A DNA stretch of 64,000 bases, from the NCBI GenBank assembly GCA_016709385.1, contig JADJMW010000005.1, positions 186,001-250,000 on the forward strand, read 5' to 3'. This DNA comes from Candidatus Rubrivivax defluviihabitans (GTDB lineage Bacteria; Pseudomonadota; Gammaproteobacteria; Burkholderiales; Burkholderiaceae_C). A program made the translations under genes and the position numbers. Position 1 is the first letter of the stretch, and every line of letters starts with the position of its first letter. Shown here in pieces: positions 41,781-49,966 of this stretch. The notes below the pieces were generated by a model. That model searched no databases and was not told where the DNA came from. It was given only the letters and a program-made list of their open reading frames with translations.

Positions 41781-41819
41781 CATTTCCGGGCGGCGCCGTG
41801 CGTCGATGACAAGAACAAG

Positions 41820-41843
41820 AAAGGGGCCCTCGCGGGCCCCTTG
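41820..41843 (-). terminator. rho-independent terminator of the livK-type gene
   Basis: An AAGGGGCCC / GGGCCCCTT hairpin reads on the minus strand into TTTCTT, about 40 bp after the stop of the binding-protein gene. It resembles the hairpin at 16530 in sequence. Confidence 0.7.
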
Positions 41844-41884
41844 GACTCTGGCTGGCGGCGACCCAAAACGGGCCGCGGCCTGCT

Positions 41885-43024
41885 TCAGCGCACGACGGCG
41901 ATCTGCTCGCGGTTGCCGCCCTTGTAGGTGTACAGCGTGAGCGCGCCGTTCTTGATGTCGCCCTTGTCGTCGAAGGCGATCGTGCCGGTGACGCCCTTGT
42001 GGTTGATCTTGGCCAGTTCAGGCAGGTACTTGGCGGGATCGGCCGACCCGGCCTTGACCATCGCCGAGACCATCACGTTGACGGCGTCGTAGACGTACGG
42101 GGCATACAGCTGCACGTCGGTGTTGAACTTCTTCTTGAACGCGACCTTGAAGTCGTCCATCGACTTCTTGCCCTCGCCTTCGACACCGCCGGCTTCGGCG
42201 CAGACGACCTGACCGTCGGCCATGGTACCAGCGGCCAGCTTGGGCAGTTCGCCCGAGCAGATGCCGTCGCCGCCCATGAACTTGGCGTTGATGCCGAGCT
42301 GCTTCATCTGGCGCAACATCGGTCCGGCCACGGCGTCCATGCCGCCGAAGAACACGATGTCGGGGTTCTTGGCTTTCAAGCTGGTCAGGATGGCGGTGAA
42401 GTCGGTGGCCTTGTCGTTGGTGAACTCGCGGCCCACGGCCTTGCCGCCGGCGGCCTTGACGGCCTTCTCGAACTCGTCGGCGACACCCTGACCATAGGCC
42501 GTGCGGTCGTCGATGACGGCGATGCTCTTGCCCTTCAGCTGCTGCACGGCGTACTTGCCGAGCGTGCCGCCCAGGTGCACGTCGTCAGCGACGACGCGGA
42601 AGGCCGTCTTGTAGCCGTTGCGCGTGTACTTGGGGTTGGTGGCCGAGGGGCTGATCTGCGGAATGCCGGCATCGCTGTACAGCTTGGAAGCCGGGATCGT
42701 GGTGCCCGAGTTCAGGTGGCCGATGACGCCGTTGACCCGGCTGTCGACCAGTTTCTGTGCTGCGGCCGTGCCCTGCTTCGGATCGGACGCGTCGTCCTCG
42801 GCGAGCAGTTCGAACTTGGCCTTCTTGCCGCCGATCGTGACGCCCTTGGCGTTGAGCTCGTCGATGGCCATGCGGGCGCCCATCTCGTTGTCCTTGCCCA
42901 GGTGAGCAGCGGTGCCGCTGGTGGGGCCGACGTGGCCGATCTTGACCACCAGGTCTTGCGCGTACACGGCGCCGCCGATGAGCAGCGCCGCGGCGCCGGC
43001 GATCAGGTTCAACTTGACTTGCAT
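41885..43024 (-). CDS. livK: branched-chain amino acid ABC transporter substrate-binding protein
   Basis: 379 residues. A signal peptide (LNLIAGAAALLIGGAVYA) precedes a Leu/Ile/Val-binding-protein-type periplasmic fold: VVKIGHVGPTSGTAAHLGKDN, VIGHLNSGTTIPASKLYSDAGIPQISPSATNP, and later VYDAVNVMVSAMVKAGSADP. A perfect GGAGGTGA Shine-Dalgarno sequence sits 4 bases before the ATG at 43024, predicting strong translation as expected for a binding protein. It is about 7 kb from the livHMGF operon and probably feeds it. It has its own terminator. The 200 bp upstream hold no gene. Confidence 0.94.
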   Translation of the reverse strand: MQVKLNLIAGAAALLIGGAVYAQDLVVKIGHVGPTSGTAAHLGKDNEMGARMAIDELNAKGVTIGGKKAKFELLAEDDASDPKQGTAAAQKLVDSRVNGVIGHLNSGTTIPASKLYSDAGIPQISPSATNPKYTRNGYKTAFRVVADDVHLGGTLGKYAVQQLKGKSIAVIDDRTAYGQGVADEFEKAVKAAGGKAVGREFTNDKATDFTAILTSLKAKNPDIVFFGGMDAVAGPMLRQMKQLGINAKFMGGDGICSGELPKLAAGTMADGQVVCAEAGGVEGEGKKSMDDFKVAFKKKFNTDVQLYAPYVYDAVNVMVSAMVKAGSADPAKYLPELAKINHKGVTGTIAFDDKGDIKNGALTLYTYKGGNREQIAVVR

Positions 43025-43225
43025 GCAATCACCTCCAGAAGGGGAATGTTGTCGGTAGGACGAACACGGGAAGAAACCAAGCGCGGGACGATACCCCAAA
43101 AGCAGACCCCGCCCAAGTGGTGTTGCTGCGGGGGCCCCTGCGTTGGTCGAGGTCTTGCCGCGTCCGGGCGACACAACGCACGAGCCTGCGTTTCGGTTGG
43201 CAGGCCGGCTGCAGACCGCCGGACA

Positions 43226-43660
43226 TCAACCGCCGGCGGCGGCCCTGCGGTGATGGACGATCTCCAGTCCGCGCGCCTTGTAGGCCCGCCAGCGGCTGCG
43301 GCCGCGATCGGCTTCGTCGGCGTCGGCGGACACGATCTCGATCAGGCGCTCGACCGCGTCCAGGTCTTGCGGCGCCTCCGCCCCCAGGTTCACCAGCACG
43401 CGGGGCGCGCCGGGCAGGCCACCGTGCGTGGCCAGCCAGATCGGCGTGCGCTCCGCCACGGGCGCGCTGGCCCCGGGCTGCCGCACATGGGGTACGAAAT
43501 CGCGCTCGTCGAAGGTCCACAGCGCACGGTCCAGCGCCACCAGCGTCGCCGGCGACGCTGTGACCAGCACGCGCACGCCGGCGCGGCAAGCCTTGCGCAG
43601 CAGCCGGCAGGCGAATGCCGTGGGGTCCGCCACGCCGGTATGGAACTCGACCTCTGTCAT
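43226..43660 (-). CDS. holC: DNA polymerase III chi subunit
   Basis: 144 residues. MTEVEFHTGVADPTAFACRLLRKA is the HolC opening, with VTASPATLVALDRALWTFDERDFVPHV and TPIWLATHG following; the tail RGRSRWRAYKARGLEIVHH is also typical. Chi links the clamp loader to SSB. The gene follows pepA by 47 bp on the same strand, the arrangement seen across proteobacteria. Confidence 0.94.
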   Translation of the reverse strand: MTEVEFHTGVADPTAFACRLLRKACRAGVRVLVTASPATLVALDRALWTFDERDFVPHVRQPGASAPVAERTPIWLATHGGLPGAPRVLVNLGAEAPQDLDAVERLIEIVSADADEADRGRSRWRAYKARGLEIVHHRRAAAGG

Positions 43661-43707
43661 GCCACAAGCTCAGGCGCGTGCCGTCGTCGGACACAGGCGC
43701 GACCGGG

Positions 43708-45168
43708 TCACTGCGCTCGCGACAGCACGAAGTGCGTCAGCAGCGGCACCGGCCGCCCGGTGGCGCCCTTGGCCTTGCCCGAATTCCAGGCCGTGCCGGC
43801 GATGTCCAGGTGCGCCCAGCGCAGTTTGGCGGCGAAACGCTTGAGGAACATCGCCGCCAGGATGGCGCCGCCGTCGCGCGATCCCACGTTGGCCATGTCG
43901 GCAAAATTGCTCTTCAGCTCCTCGCCGTATTCCTCGTCCAGCGGCAGACGCCAGGCCGGGTCCAGTCCCTGCTCGCCGGCCGCCAGCAGTTCGCCAGCGA
44001 GTGCATCGTCGGCGCTGAACAGGCCCGTGCGGTGGTGCCCCAGCGCCACCACGCAGGCGCCGGTGAGGGTGGCGATGTCGACCACCACCGCCGGCTTGAA
44101 GCGCTCGGCGTAGGTCAGCGCGTCGCACAGGATGAGCCGGCCTTCGGCGTCGGTGTTCAGGATCTCGATGGTCTGCCCCGACATGCTGGTGACCACGTCG
44201 CCCGGCTTGATGGCGCGGCCGCTGGGCATGTTCTCGCAGGTCGGGATGATGCCGATGAGGTTGACCTTGGCCTTGAGCCGCGCCACTGCGTGCAGCGTGC
44301 CCAGCACGCTGGCCGCGCCGCCCATGTCGAACTTCATCTCGTCCATGCCGGCCGCGGGCTTGATCGAGATGCCGCCGGTGTCGAAGGTGATGCCCTTGCC
44401 CACCAGCACCACCGGCGCGTCGGACTTGCCCGCACCCTGCCAGCGCGCGACGATGAAACGCGGAGGCTCGTCGGAACCTTGCGCCACCGACAGGAACGAG
44501 CCCATGCCGAGTTTCTCGCAGTCCTTGCGGTCGAGTACCTCGACCTTCAGATCATGGTCCTTGCCGAGCTTGCGCGCCTGCTCTGCCAGGTAGGTCGGCG
44601 TGCAATGGTTGCCCGGCCGGTTGGCGCATTCGCGCGCCAGGTTGGTGCCTTCGGCGATGGCTTCGCCGCGCTCCAGGCCTTCGGCCACCGCAGCGGCCTC
44701 GGCCTTGGAGCAGACCAGACTCACCGCCCGCAGCTTCGACGCCGGCGGCGCGCTCGGCTTGGTCTGCCGGTAGAAGTAGAGCGCCTCGCCCACCGCGCCG
44801 GCCAGGGCCTCGCCGTGCGCCGCACCCAGTACTCCGCCGCCGGCCACCGCGACGGCCAGCTGCCTGCTGCCGCCGCCCTTGAACAGACCCAGGCCGGCGA
44901 CCATGGCCTTGCGCAGGGCCTTCACCGAACCGTCGCCGCTGGCCGCGAAGGCCACGCGCAGTGCCTTCACACCGGCCACGCGGTGCGCATACAGCGTCTT
45001 CCCGGCCTTGAGCTCGAAGTCACCGTCCTTCACGGCGGCGGCCAGCAGATCGGCCAGCGGCCGGTCCAGTCCGGCTGGCACGGTTTCGCCCAAGATCAGC
45101 ACCAGCAGCGCGTCGGCCCCCAGCGCGGCCAGCCCGCCGGCACCAGCCACCTGCGTCTTGAAGTCCAT
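43708..45168 (-). CDS. pepA: leucyl aminopeptidase (cytosol aminopeptidase)
   Basis: 486 residues, M17 family with two metal ions. Lys/Asp ligands lie in VGKGITFDTGGISIKPAAGMDEMKFDMGG (spanning the catalytic Lys), and the family signature NTDAEGRLILCDAL is present. The N-terminal macro-like domain may bind DNA in E. coli PepA (XerA), a role not testable here. The ATG at 45168 starts MDFKTQVAG; the longer frame is antisense to lptF. Only 28 bp separate it from divergent lptF, so the promoters must overlap the coding sequences. Confidence 0.96.
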   Translation of the reverse strand: MDFKTQVAGAGGLAALGADALLVLILGETVPAGLDRPLADLLAAAVKDGDFELKAGKTLYAHRVAGVKALRVAFAASGDGSVKALRKAMVAGLGLFKGGGSRQLAVAVAGGGVLGAAHGEALAGAVGEALYFYRQTKPSAPPASKLRAVSLVCSKAEAAAVAEGLERGEAIAEGTNLARECANRPGNHCTPTYLAEQARKLGKDHDLKVEVLDRKDCEKLGMGSFLSVAQGSDEPPRFIVARWQGAGKSDAPVVLVGKGITFDTGGISIKPAAGMDEMKFDMGGAASVLGTLHAVARLKAKVNLIGIIPTCENMPSGRAIKPGDVVTSMSGQTIEILNTDAEGRLILCDALTYAERFKPAVVVDIATLTGACVVALGHHRTGLFSADDALAGELLAAGEQGLDPAWRLPLDEEYGEELKSNFADMANVGSRDGGAILAAMFLKRFAAKLRWAHLDIAGTAWNSGKAKGATGRPVPLLTHFVLSRAQ

Positions 45169-45196
45169 AATTCGCCTCAACGAAAGATAGCGGCGC

Positions 45197-46300
45197 ATGT
45201 TATTCGATACGACGGTGCGACGAGAGCTCGCGCGGGGCTTCGGCGCCACGCTGGTGGTGATCCTCACCATCGTGCTGACGATGTTCCTCATCCGCACCGT
45301 GGGCCAGGCCGCGAGCGGCGTGATCGCGCCGCAGGACGTGGTGCTGCTGCTGGGCTACGTGGCCCTGGGCCACCTGCCCACGATGCTGGCACTTTCGCTG
45401 TTCATTGCCATCGTCGTGTCGCTCGGCCGCATGTACCGCGACAGCGAAATGGCGATCTGGTTCGCCAGCGGCCTGAGCCTGTCGCGCTTCGTTCGCCCGG
45501 CGCTGCAGACCAGCTGGCCGGTGCTGCTGGTGGTGGCGTTGCTGCTGCTCTTCGTGTGGCCCTGGGGCAACCAGAGCACGCTGGAAATGCGCGACCGCTA
45601 CCAGCAGCGCTCCGACCTGTCCCGCGTGACTCCCGGCGTCTTCCAGACTTCCAGCGACGGCCGCCGCGTCTTCTTCATCGAGCGTGATGGTGCGGACGGC
45701 CTGAATGCACGCAATGTCTTCATCCTGATGAAGCAGGATACGGGCGAGTCGGTCACCTCGGCGCGTTCGGGCCGTCTCGAACTCGACGGCGAGGACCGCT
45801 TCCTCGTGCTCGAGCGCGGCCAGCGCAACGACGTCGACCTGGAAAACGGCGAACGCACGCTGTCCAGCTTCGAGAACTACCGCGTGCTGGCCGGCGAGCG
45901 CGCCGTGCGCTCGGCCGCCGACCGCCCGCCGCGCACCGTGCGCACGGTGGACCTGCTGCGCTCGCCCACGGCGCGCCACCAGGGCGAACTCGTGTGGCGT
46001 TTCGGCCTGCTGCTGGCCTCGGCCAACCTGCTGCTGCTGGGCATCGGCCTGGCGGCCACCAACCCGCGGCGCGCCAGCAACTGGAACCTGCTGTTCGCGC
46101 TGCTGGCTTTCGTCAGCTACTACAACCTGGTCAACCTGTCGCAGGCCTGGGTCGCCAGCGAACGGCTGTCCATGGGCGCGGCCTTGCTGGGCCTGCACGG
46201 CAGCGTCTTCGCGCTGGCGCTGGCGCTGCTGTGGTGGCGCGACCATGCCGCCGTCACCCCCCTGGGCCGACGGCCGGCACGACGGGTCGCGACCTCATGA
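45197..46300 (+). CDS. lptF: LPS export ABC transporter permease LptF
   Basis: 367 residues, YjgP/YjgQ family. About three N-terminal membrane helices (LVVILTIVLTMFLIRTVG, VALGHLPTMLALSLFIAIVVS), a periplasmic beta-jellyroll part, and three C-terminal helices. With LptB and LptG it extracts LPS from the inner membrane. The stop overlaps the lptG start (ATGA). It is divergent from pepA, as usual in proteobacteria. Confidence 0.95.
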   Translation: MLFDTTVRRELARGFGATLVVILTIVLTMFLIRTVGQAASGVIAPQDVVLLLGYVALGHLPTMLALSLFIAIVVSLGRMYRDSEMAIWFASGLSLSRFVRPALQTSWPVLLVVALLLLFVWPWGNQSTLEMRDRYQQRSDLSRVTPGVFQTSSDGRRVFFIERDGADGLNARNVFILMKQDTGESVTSARSGRLELDGEDRFLVLERGQRNDVDLENGERTLSSFENYRVLAGERAVRSAADRPPRTVRTVDLLRSPTARHQGELVWRFGLLLASANLLLLGIGLAATNPRRASNWNLLFALLAFVSYYNLVNLSQAWVASERLSMGAALLGLHGSVFALALALLWWRDHAAVTPLGRRPARRVATS

Positions 46301-47409
46301 AGACCGTACGCCGGCTGCTCTACCGCGACATTGCCGCTTCGGTGATGTTCGTGGCGCTGGCCTTCCTGTCGCTGTTCTTCTTCATCGACTTCGTCGACGA
46401 ACTCGATGAGGCCGGCCGCCGCGGACGCGGCGCCTGGCATGCAGTGCAGGCTTCGCTGCTGGAGCTGCCGGGGCACGCCTACGAACTGTTCCCGATCGCG
46501 GTGCTCATCGGCACGATCTACACGCTGGCGCGCATGGCGCAAACTTCCGAATTCACCATTCTGCGCACCGGCGGCCTGGGCCCCGGGCGCGCGTTGGGCC
46601 TGCTGGCGGTGCTGGGCGCGGCCTTTGCGATGCTGACCTGGGTCGTGGGCGACTTCGTGGCGCCGGCCAGCGAGCGCCAGGTGGTGCTGCTGAAGGCCCG
46701 CGCCAGCGGCGGTCTGAACATCGGTGGCGCGGGCGCCTGGCTGAAGGAGCGGCGCAGCACGCCCGATGGCGAACGCAGCTTTTCGGTCAATGTCACCGGC
46801 GCCACGTCCGCCGGTGCGCTGGCCGGCATCCGCATCTTCGAATTCGACGCCGACGGCCGCCTGGTCTCTCGCATCCAGGCCAGGGAGGGCCGCGTCGCCG
46901 ACGACGGCACCTGGACACTGGCCGACGCCGAGGTGGCGCACTGGCCGGCGGCGCGCAGCCCCGGCTCGCCGCGGGTGCAGCTCAGCCGCGAAGCGACGCG
47001 GGTCTGGCCGAGCACGCTCGGCGCCGACGTGGTGGCGGCGGCCGTGCTGCCGCTGAGCACCATGACCACGGCCGAACTGTGGCGCTACAGCGCCCACCTC
47101 AGCGACCAGGAGCAGGCCGCGCAGCGCTACGAGATCCGTTTCTGGAAGAAGGCCCTGTATCCGCTGGCCTGCCTGGTGATGGTGGCGCTGGCGCTGCCCT
47201 TCGCCTACCTGCATGCGCGCGCCGGCGGCGTCAGCTTCAAGGTCTTCGGCGGCATCATGCTGGGCATCAGCTTCGTGCTGCTCAACAACCTGGCCGGCCA
47301 CATCGGCCTGCTGCGCGACTGGACACCCTGGGTGGTGGCGGCCAGCCCGAGCGTCATCTACCTGCTGCTGAGCCTGGCGGCGTTCGCCTGGCTGGTGCGT
47401 TACCGTTGA
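46297..47409 (+). CDS. lptG: LPS export ABC transporter permease LptG
   Basis: 370 residues, the partner of LptF: MKTVRRLLYRDIAASVMF followed by helix FVALAFLSLFFFIDFVDELD, the periplasmic jellyroll, and C-terminal helices (LVMVALALPFAYLHARAGGVSFKVFGG motif region). The start overlaps the lptF stop by four bases, indicating coupled translation. It is followed by cbiX after 5 bp. Confidence 0.95.
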   Translation: MKTVRRLLYRDIAASVMFVALAFLSLFFFIDFVDELDEAGRRGRGAWHAVQASLLELPGHAYELFPIAVLIGTIYTLARMAQTSEFTILRTGGLGPGRALGLLAVLGAAFAMLTWVVGDFVAPASERQVVLLKARASGGLNIGGAGAWLKERRSTPDGERSFSVNVTGATSAGALAGIRIFEFDADGRLVSRIQAREGRVADDGTWTLADAEVAHWPAARSPGSPRVQLSREATRVWPSTLGADVVAAAVLPLSTMTTAELWRYSAHLSDQEQAAQRYEIRFWKKALYPLACLVMVALALPFAYLHARAGGVSFKVFGGIMLGISFVLLNNLAGHIGLLRDWTPWVVAASPSVIYLLLSLAAFAWLVRYR

Positions 47410-47414
47410 GACCC

Positions 47415-47804
47415 ATGAACCCTGCGAAACCCGGCCTGATCCTGTTCGCCCACGGCGCGCGCGACCCGCGCTGGGCGATCCCCTTCGAGGCCGTGGCCGA
47501 GCGCGTTCGCGCGGCGCGGCCGGGCGTGCCGGTGCGCCTGGCCTTCCTGGAATTCATGGCGCCGAACCTGCCCGACGCCGGCGCCGAACTGGCCGCCGCC
47601 GGCTGCACGCGCATCGAGGTCGTGCCGATGTTCCTGGGTGCCGGCGGCCACGTGCGCAAGGACCTGCCGAATTTGCTGGACGCCCTGCGCGCTGCCCACC
47701 CCGGGCTGGGCGTGACGCTGCACACGGCGGTGGGCGAGATCGACAGCGTCATGGCCGCCATGGCCGGGGCCGCCGTCGCGACCCTGTCCACCACCTCGCC
47801 GTGA
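47415..47804 (+). CDS. cbiX: sirohydrochlorin chelatase-like protein (short CbiX/SirB)
   Basis: 129 residues, the short single-domain CbiX form. The metal-binding His is in LILFAHGARDPRW, and VVPMFLGAGGHVRKDLP is the second conserved segment with His. Such proteins insert Co2+ or Fe2+ into sirohydrochlorin; placement beside cysB suggests siroheme for sulfite reductase. The stop overlaps the GTG start of cysB. Confidence 0.9.
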   Translation: MNPAKPGLILFAHGARDPRWAIPFEAVAERVRAARPGVPVRLAFLEFMAPNLPDAGAELAAAGCTRIEVVPMFLGAGGHVRKDLPNLLDALRAAHPGLGVTLHTAVGEIDSVMAAMAGAAVATLSTTSP

Positions 47805-48745
47805 ACCTGCACCAGTTCCGCTTCGTGCAGGAGGCGGTGCGCCGCCAGCTCAACCTCACCGAGACCGCCAAGGCGCTGCACACCTCGCAACCCGGCATCA
47901 GCAAGGCCATCCTCGAACTCGAGGAAGAACTCGGCATCGACATCTTTGCGCGCTACGGCAAACGGCTCAAGCGCGTCACCGAACCCGGCGAGCAGGTGCT
48001 CAAATCGGTGGAGATCATCATGCGCGAGGTGGCCAACCTGCGGCGCATCGGCGACGAATATTCCAAGCAGGACACCGGCACGCTGTCGATCGCCACCACG
48101 CACACCCAGGCACGCTATTTCCTGCCCAGGCCGGTGGCGCAGCTGCGCCAGCGCTACCCCAAGGTGCAGGTCGTGCTGCACCAGGGCATGCCCGAGCAGG
48201 TGGCGCAGATGCTGCTGGACGACGTGGCCGAGATCGGCCTGGCCACCGAAGCCCTGGGCGCCCACCCCGGCCTCATCACCCTGCCCTGCTACGAATGGCA
48301 GCATGTGCTGGTGGTGCCGGCGGGGCATTCGCTGGCCGGCGTGGAGCGGCCGACGCTGGAGCAGCTGGCGGCCCACACGCTGGTGCTCTACCACCGCACG
48401 GTGACCGGCCGCACGCGCATCGACGAGGCCTTCTCGCGTGCCCGGCTTGAACCGGTGGTGGCGCTGGAGGCGATCGACTCCGACGTCATCAAGACCTATG
48501 TGCGCCTGGGCCTGGGCGTGGGCATCGTGGCCGAACAGGCGATGAGCGGCGAGCCGGCCGACGCCGACCTCGCCTGGCGCCCGCTGGGCCACCTGTTCGG
48601 CGCCAACGTGGCGCGTTTGGCCTTCAAGCGCGGCGCCTACCTGCGGCAGTTCGTGCAGGCCTTCGCCGAGCTGCTATCGCCGCGTCTGTCGCCGCCGCTG
48701 CTGGCGCAGGCGATGGGCGACCTGGGCAGTGATTACCAACTCTGA
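47801..48745 (+). CDS. cysB: CysB family LysR-type transcriptional regulator
   Basis: 314 residues. The winged HTH is LNLTETAKALHTSQPGISKAILELEEELG with FARYGKRLKR after it. The effector domain carries the CysB features TTHTQARYFLP (ligand-contacting Thr cluster) and GLGVGIVAEQAM. CysB-type regulators control sulfate assimilation and respond to O-acetylserine. The start is a GTG that overlaps the cbiX stop (GTGA), so translation is coupled. The usual regulons (cysJI and others) are outside the window. Confidence 0.93.
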   Translation: MNLHQFRFVQEAVRRQLNLTETAKALHTSQPGISKAILELEEELGIDIFARYGKRLKRVTEPGEQVLKSVEIIMREVANLRRIGDEYSKQDTGTLSIATTHTQARYFLPRPVAQLRQRYPKVQVVLHQGMPEQVAQMLLDDVAEIGLATEALGAHPGLITLPCYEWQHVLVVPAGHSLAGVERPTLEQLAAHTLVLYHRTVTGRTRIDEAFSRARLEPVVALEAIDSDVIKTYVRLGLGVGIVAEQAMSGEPADADLAWRPLGHLFGANVARLAFKRGAYLRQFVQAFAELLSPRLSPPLLAQAMGDLGSDYQL

Positions 48746-48764
48746 CCTCACCACCGCACGCACG

Positions 48765-49940
48765 ATGCCTGCCGATACCGTCACGCCGGCCCGCACGCCG
48801 CACATCGCCAGCCGCCTGCCGAACGTGGGCACGACGATCTTCACCATCATGTCGGCACTGGCGCAGGAAACGCGCGCCGTCAACCTTGGCCAGGGCTTCC
48901 CCGACTTCGACTGCGACCCCGCGCTGCCGGCGCACGTGACCGCCGCGATGCGCGAGGGCCTCAACCAGTACCCGCCGATGCCGGGCGTGCCGCTGCTGCG
49001 CGAGCGCGTGGCGGGCAAGATGGAAGCTCTCTATGGCCGCCGCTACGACCCGGCCAGCGAAGTGACCATCACCGCCGGCGCCACCCAGGCCATCCTCACC
49101 GCGGTGCTGTGCTGCGTGCACCCGGGCGACGAGGTCATCGTGCTCGAACCCTGCTACGACAGCTACGCGCCGAATGTCGAACTGGCCGGCGGCCGCGTCG
49201 TGCGCGTGCCACTGGTGCCGGGCAGCTTCCGCCCCGACTTCGACCGCATCGCCGCGGCGCTGTCGCCGCGCACCCGGCTGGTCATGATCAACAGCCCGCA
49301 CAACCCCAGCGCCACCGTGTGGACGCGCGCCGAAATGCAGCGCCTGGCCGAACTGCTGGCGCCGACCTCGGTGCTGCTGTTGTCGGACGAGGTCTACGAG
49401 CACATGGTGTTCGATGGCGCGCCGCATGTCAGCGCGGCCTCCATTCCCGCGCTGGCCGAGCGCGCCTTCGTCGTCTCCAGCTTCGGCAAGACCTACCACG
49501 TGACCGGATGGAAGGTGGGCACCGTGGCGGCACCGGCGTCGCTGAGTGCGGAATTCCGCAAGGTGCACCAGTTCAATGTCTTCACCGTCAATACGCCGAT
49601 GCAGCATGCGCTGGCGCGCTACATGGAACAGGCCGCGCCCTACCTGGAGCTGCCCGCGTTCTACCAGCGCAAGCGCGACCTGTTCCGCGACGGACTGGCC
49701 CGCACGCGGCTGCGCACCCTGCCCAGCCAGGGCAGCTATTTCCAGCTCGTGGACTACAGCGCGGTGAGTGCACTGCCCGAGGCCGAGTTCTGCCAGTGGC
49801 TGACGCGTGAAGTGGGGGTGGCGGCCATACCGCTGTCGGCCTTCTACGAGGGCGGTTTCGAGCAGGGCCTGGCCAGGCTGTGCTTTGCCAAGCGCGACGA
49901 AACGCTGCACGAAGCGCTGCTGCGGCTGCAGCGCCTGTAG
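48765..49940 (+). CDS. PLP-dependent aminotransferase (methionine aminotransferase-like, YbdL type)
   Basis: 391 residues, class I/II aminotransferase. GQGFPDFDCDP, the Asn of MINSPHNPSATVW, the Asp/Tyr of LLLSDEVYEHMVF, and the Schiff-base Lys in VVSSFGKTYHVTGWKVG are all present. The sequence is closest to the KynAT/YbdL group, which transaminates methionine and aromatic amino acids; the substrate is inferred. The ATG is 19 bp after cysB, so it may share the lptFG-cbiX-cysB transcript. It converges with the FimV-like gene. Confidence 0.9.
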   Translation: MPADTVTPARTPHIASRLPNVGTTIFTIMSALAQETRAVNLGQGFPDFDCDPALPAHVTAAMREGLNQYPPMPGVPLLRERVAGKMEALYGRRYDPASEVTITAGATQAILTAVLCCVHPGDEVIVLEPCYDSYAPNVELAGGRVVRVPLVPGSFRPDFDRIAAALSPRTRLVMINSPHNPSATVWTRAEMQRLAELLAPTSVLLLSDEVYEHMVFDGAPHVSAASIPALAERAFVVSSFGKTYHVTGWKVGTVAAPASLSAEFRKVHQFNVFTVNTPMQHALARYMEQAAPYLELPAFYQRKRDLFRDGLARTRLRTLPSQGSYFQLVDYSAVSALPEAEFCQWLTREVGVAAIPLSAFYEGGFEQGLARLCFAKRDETLHEALLRLQRL

Positions 49941-49966
49941 CGTCGCCGGGTGCGGCGGCGGCGAAC

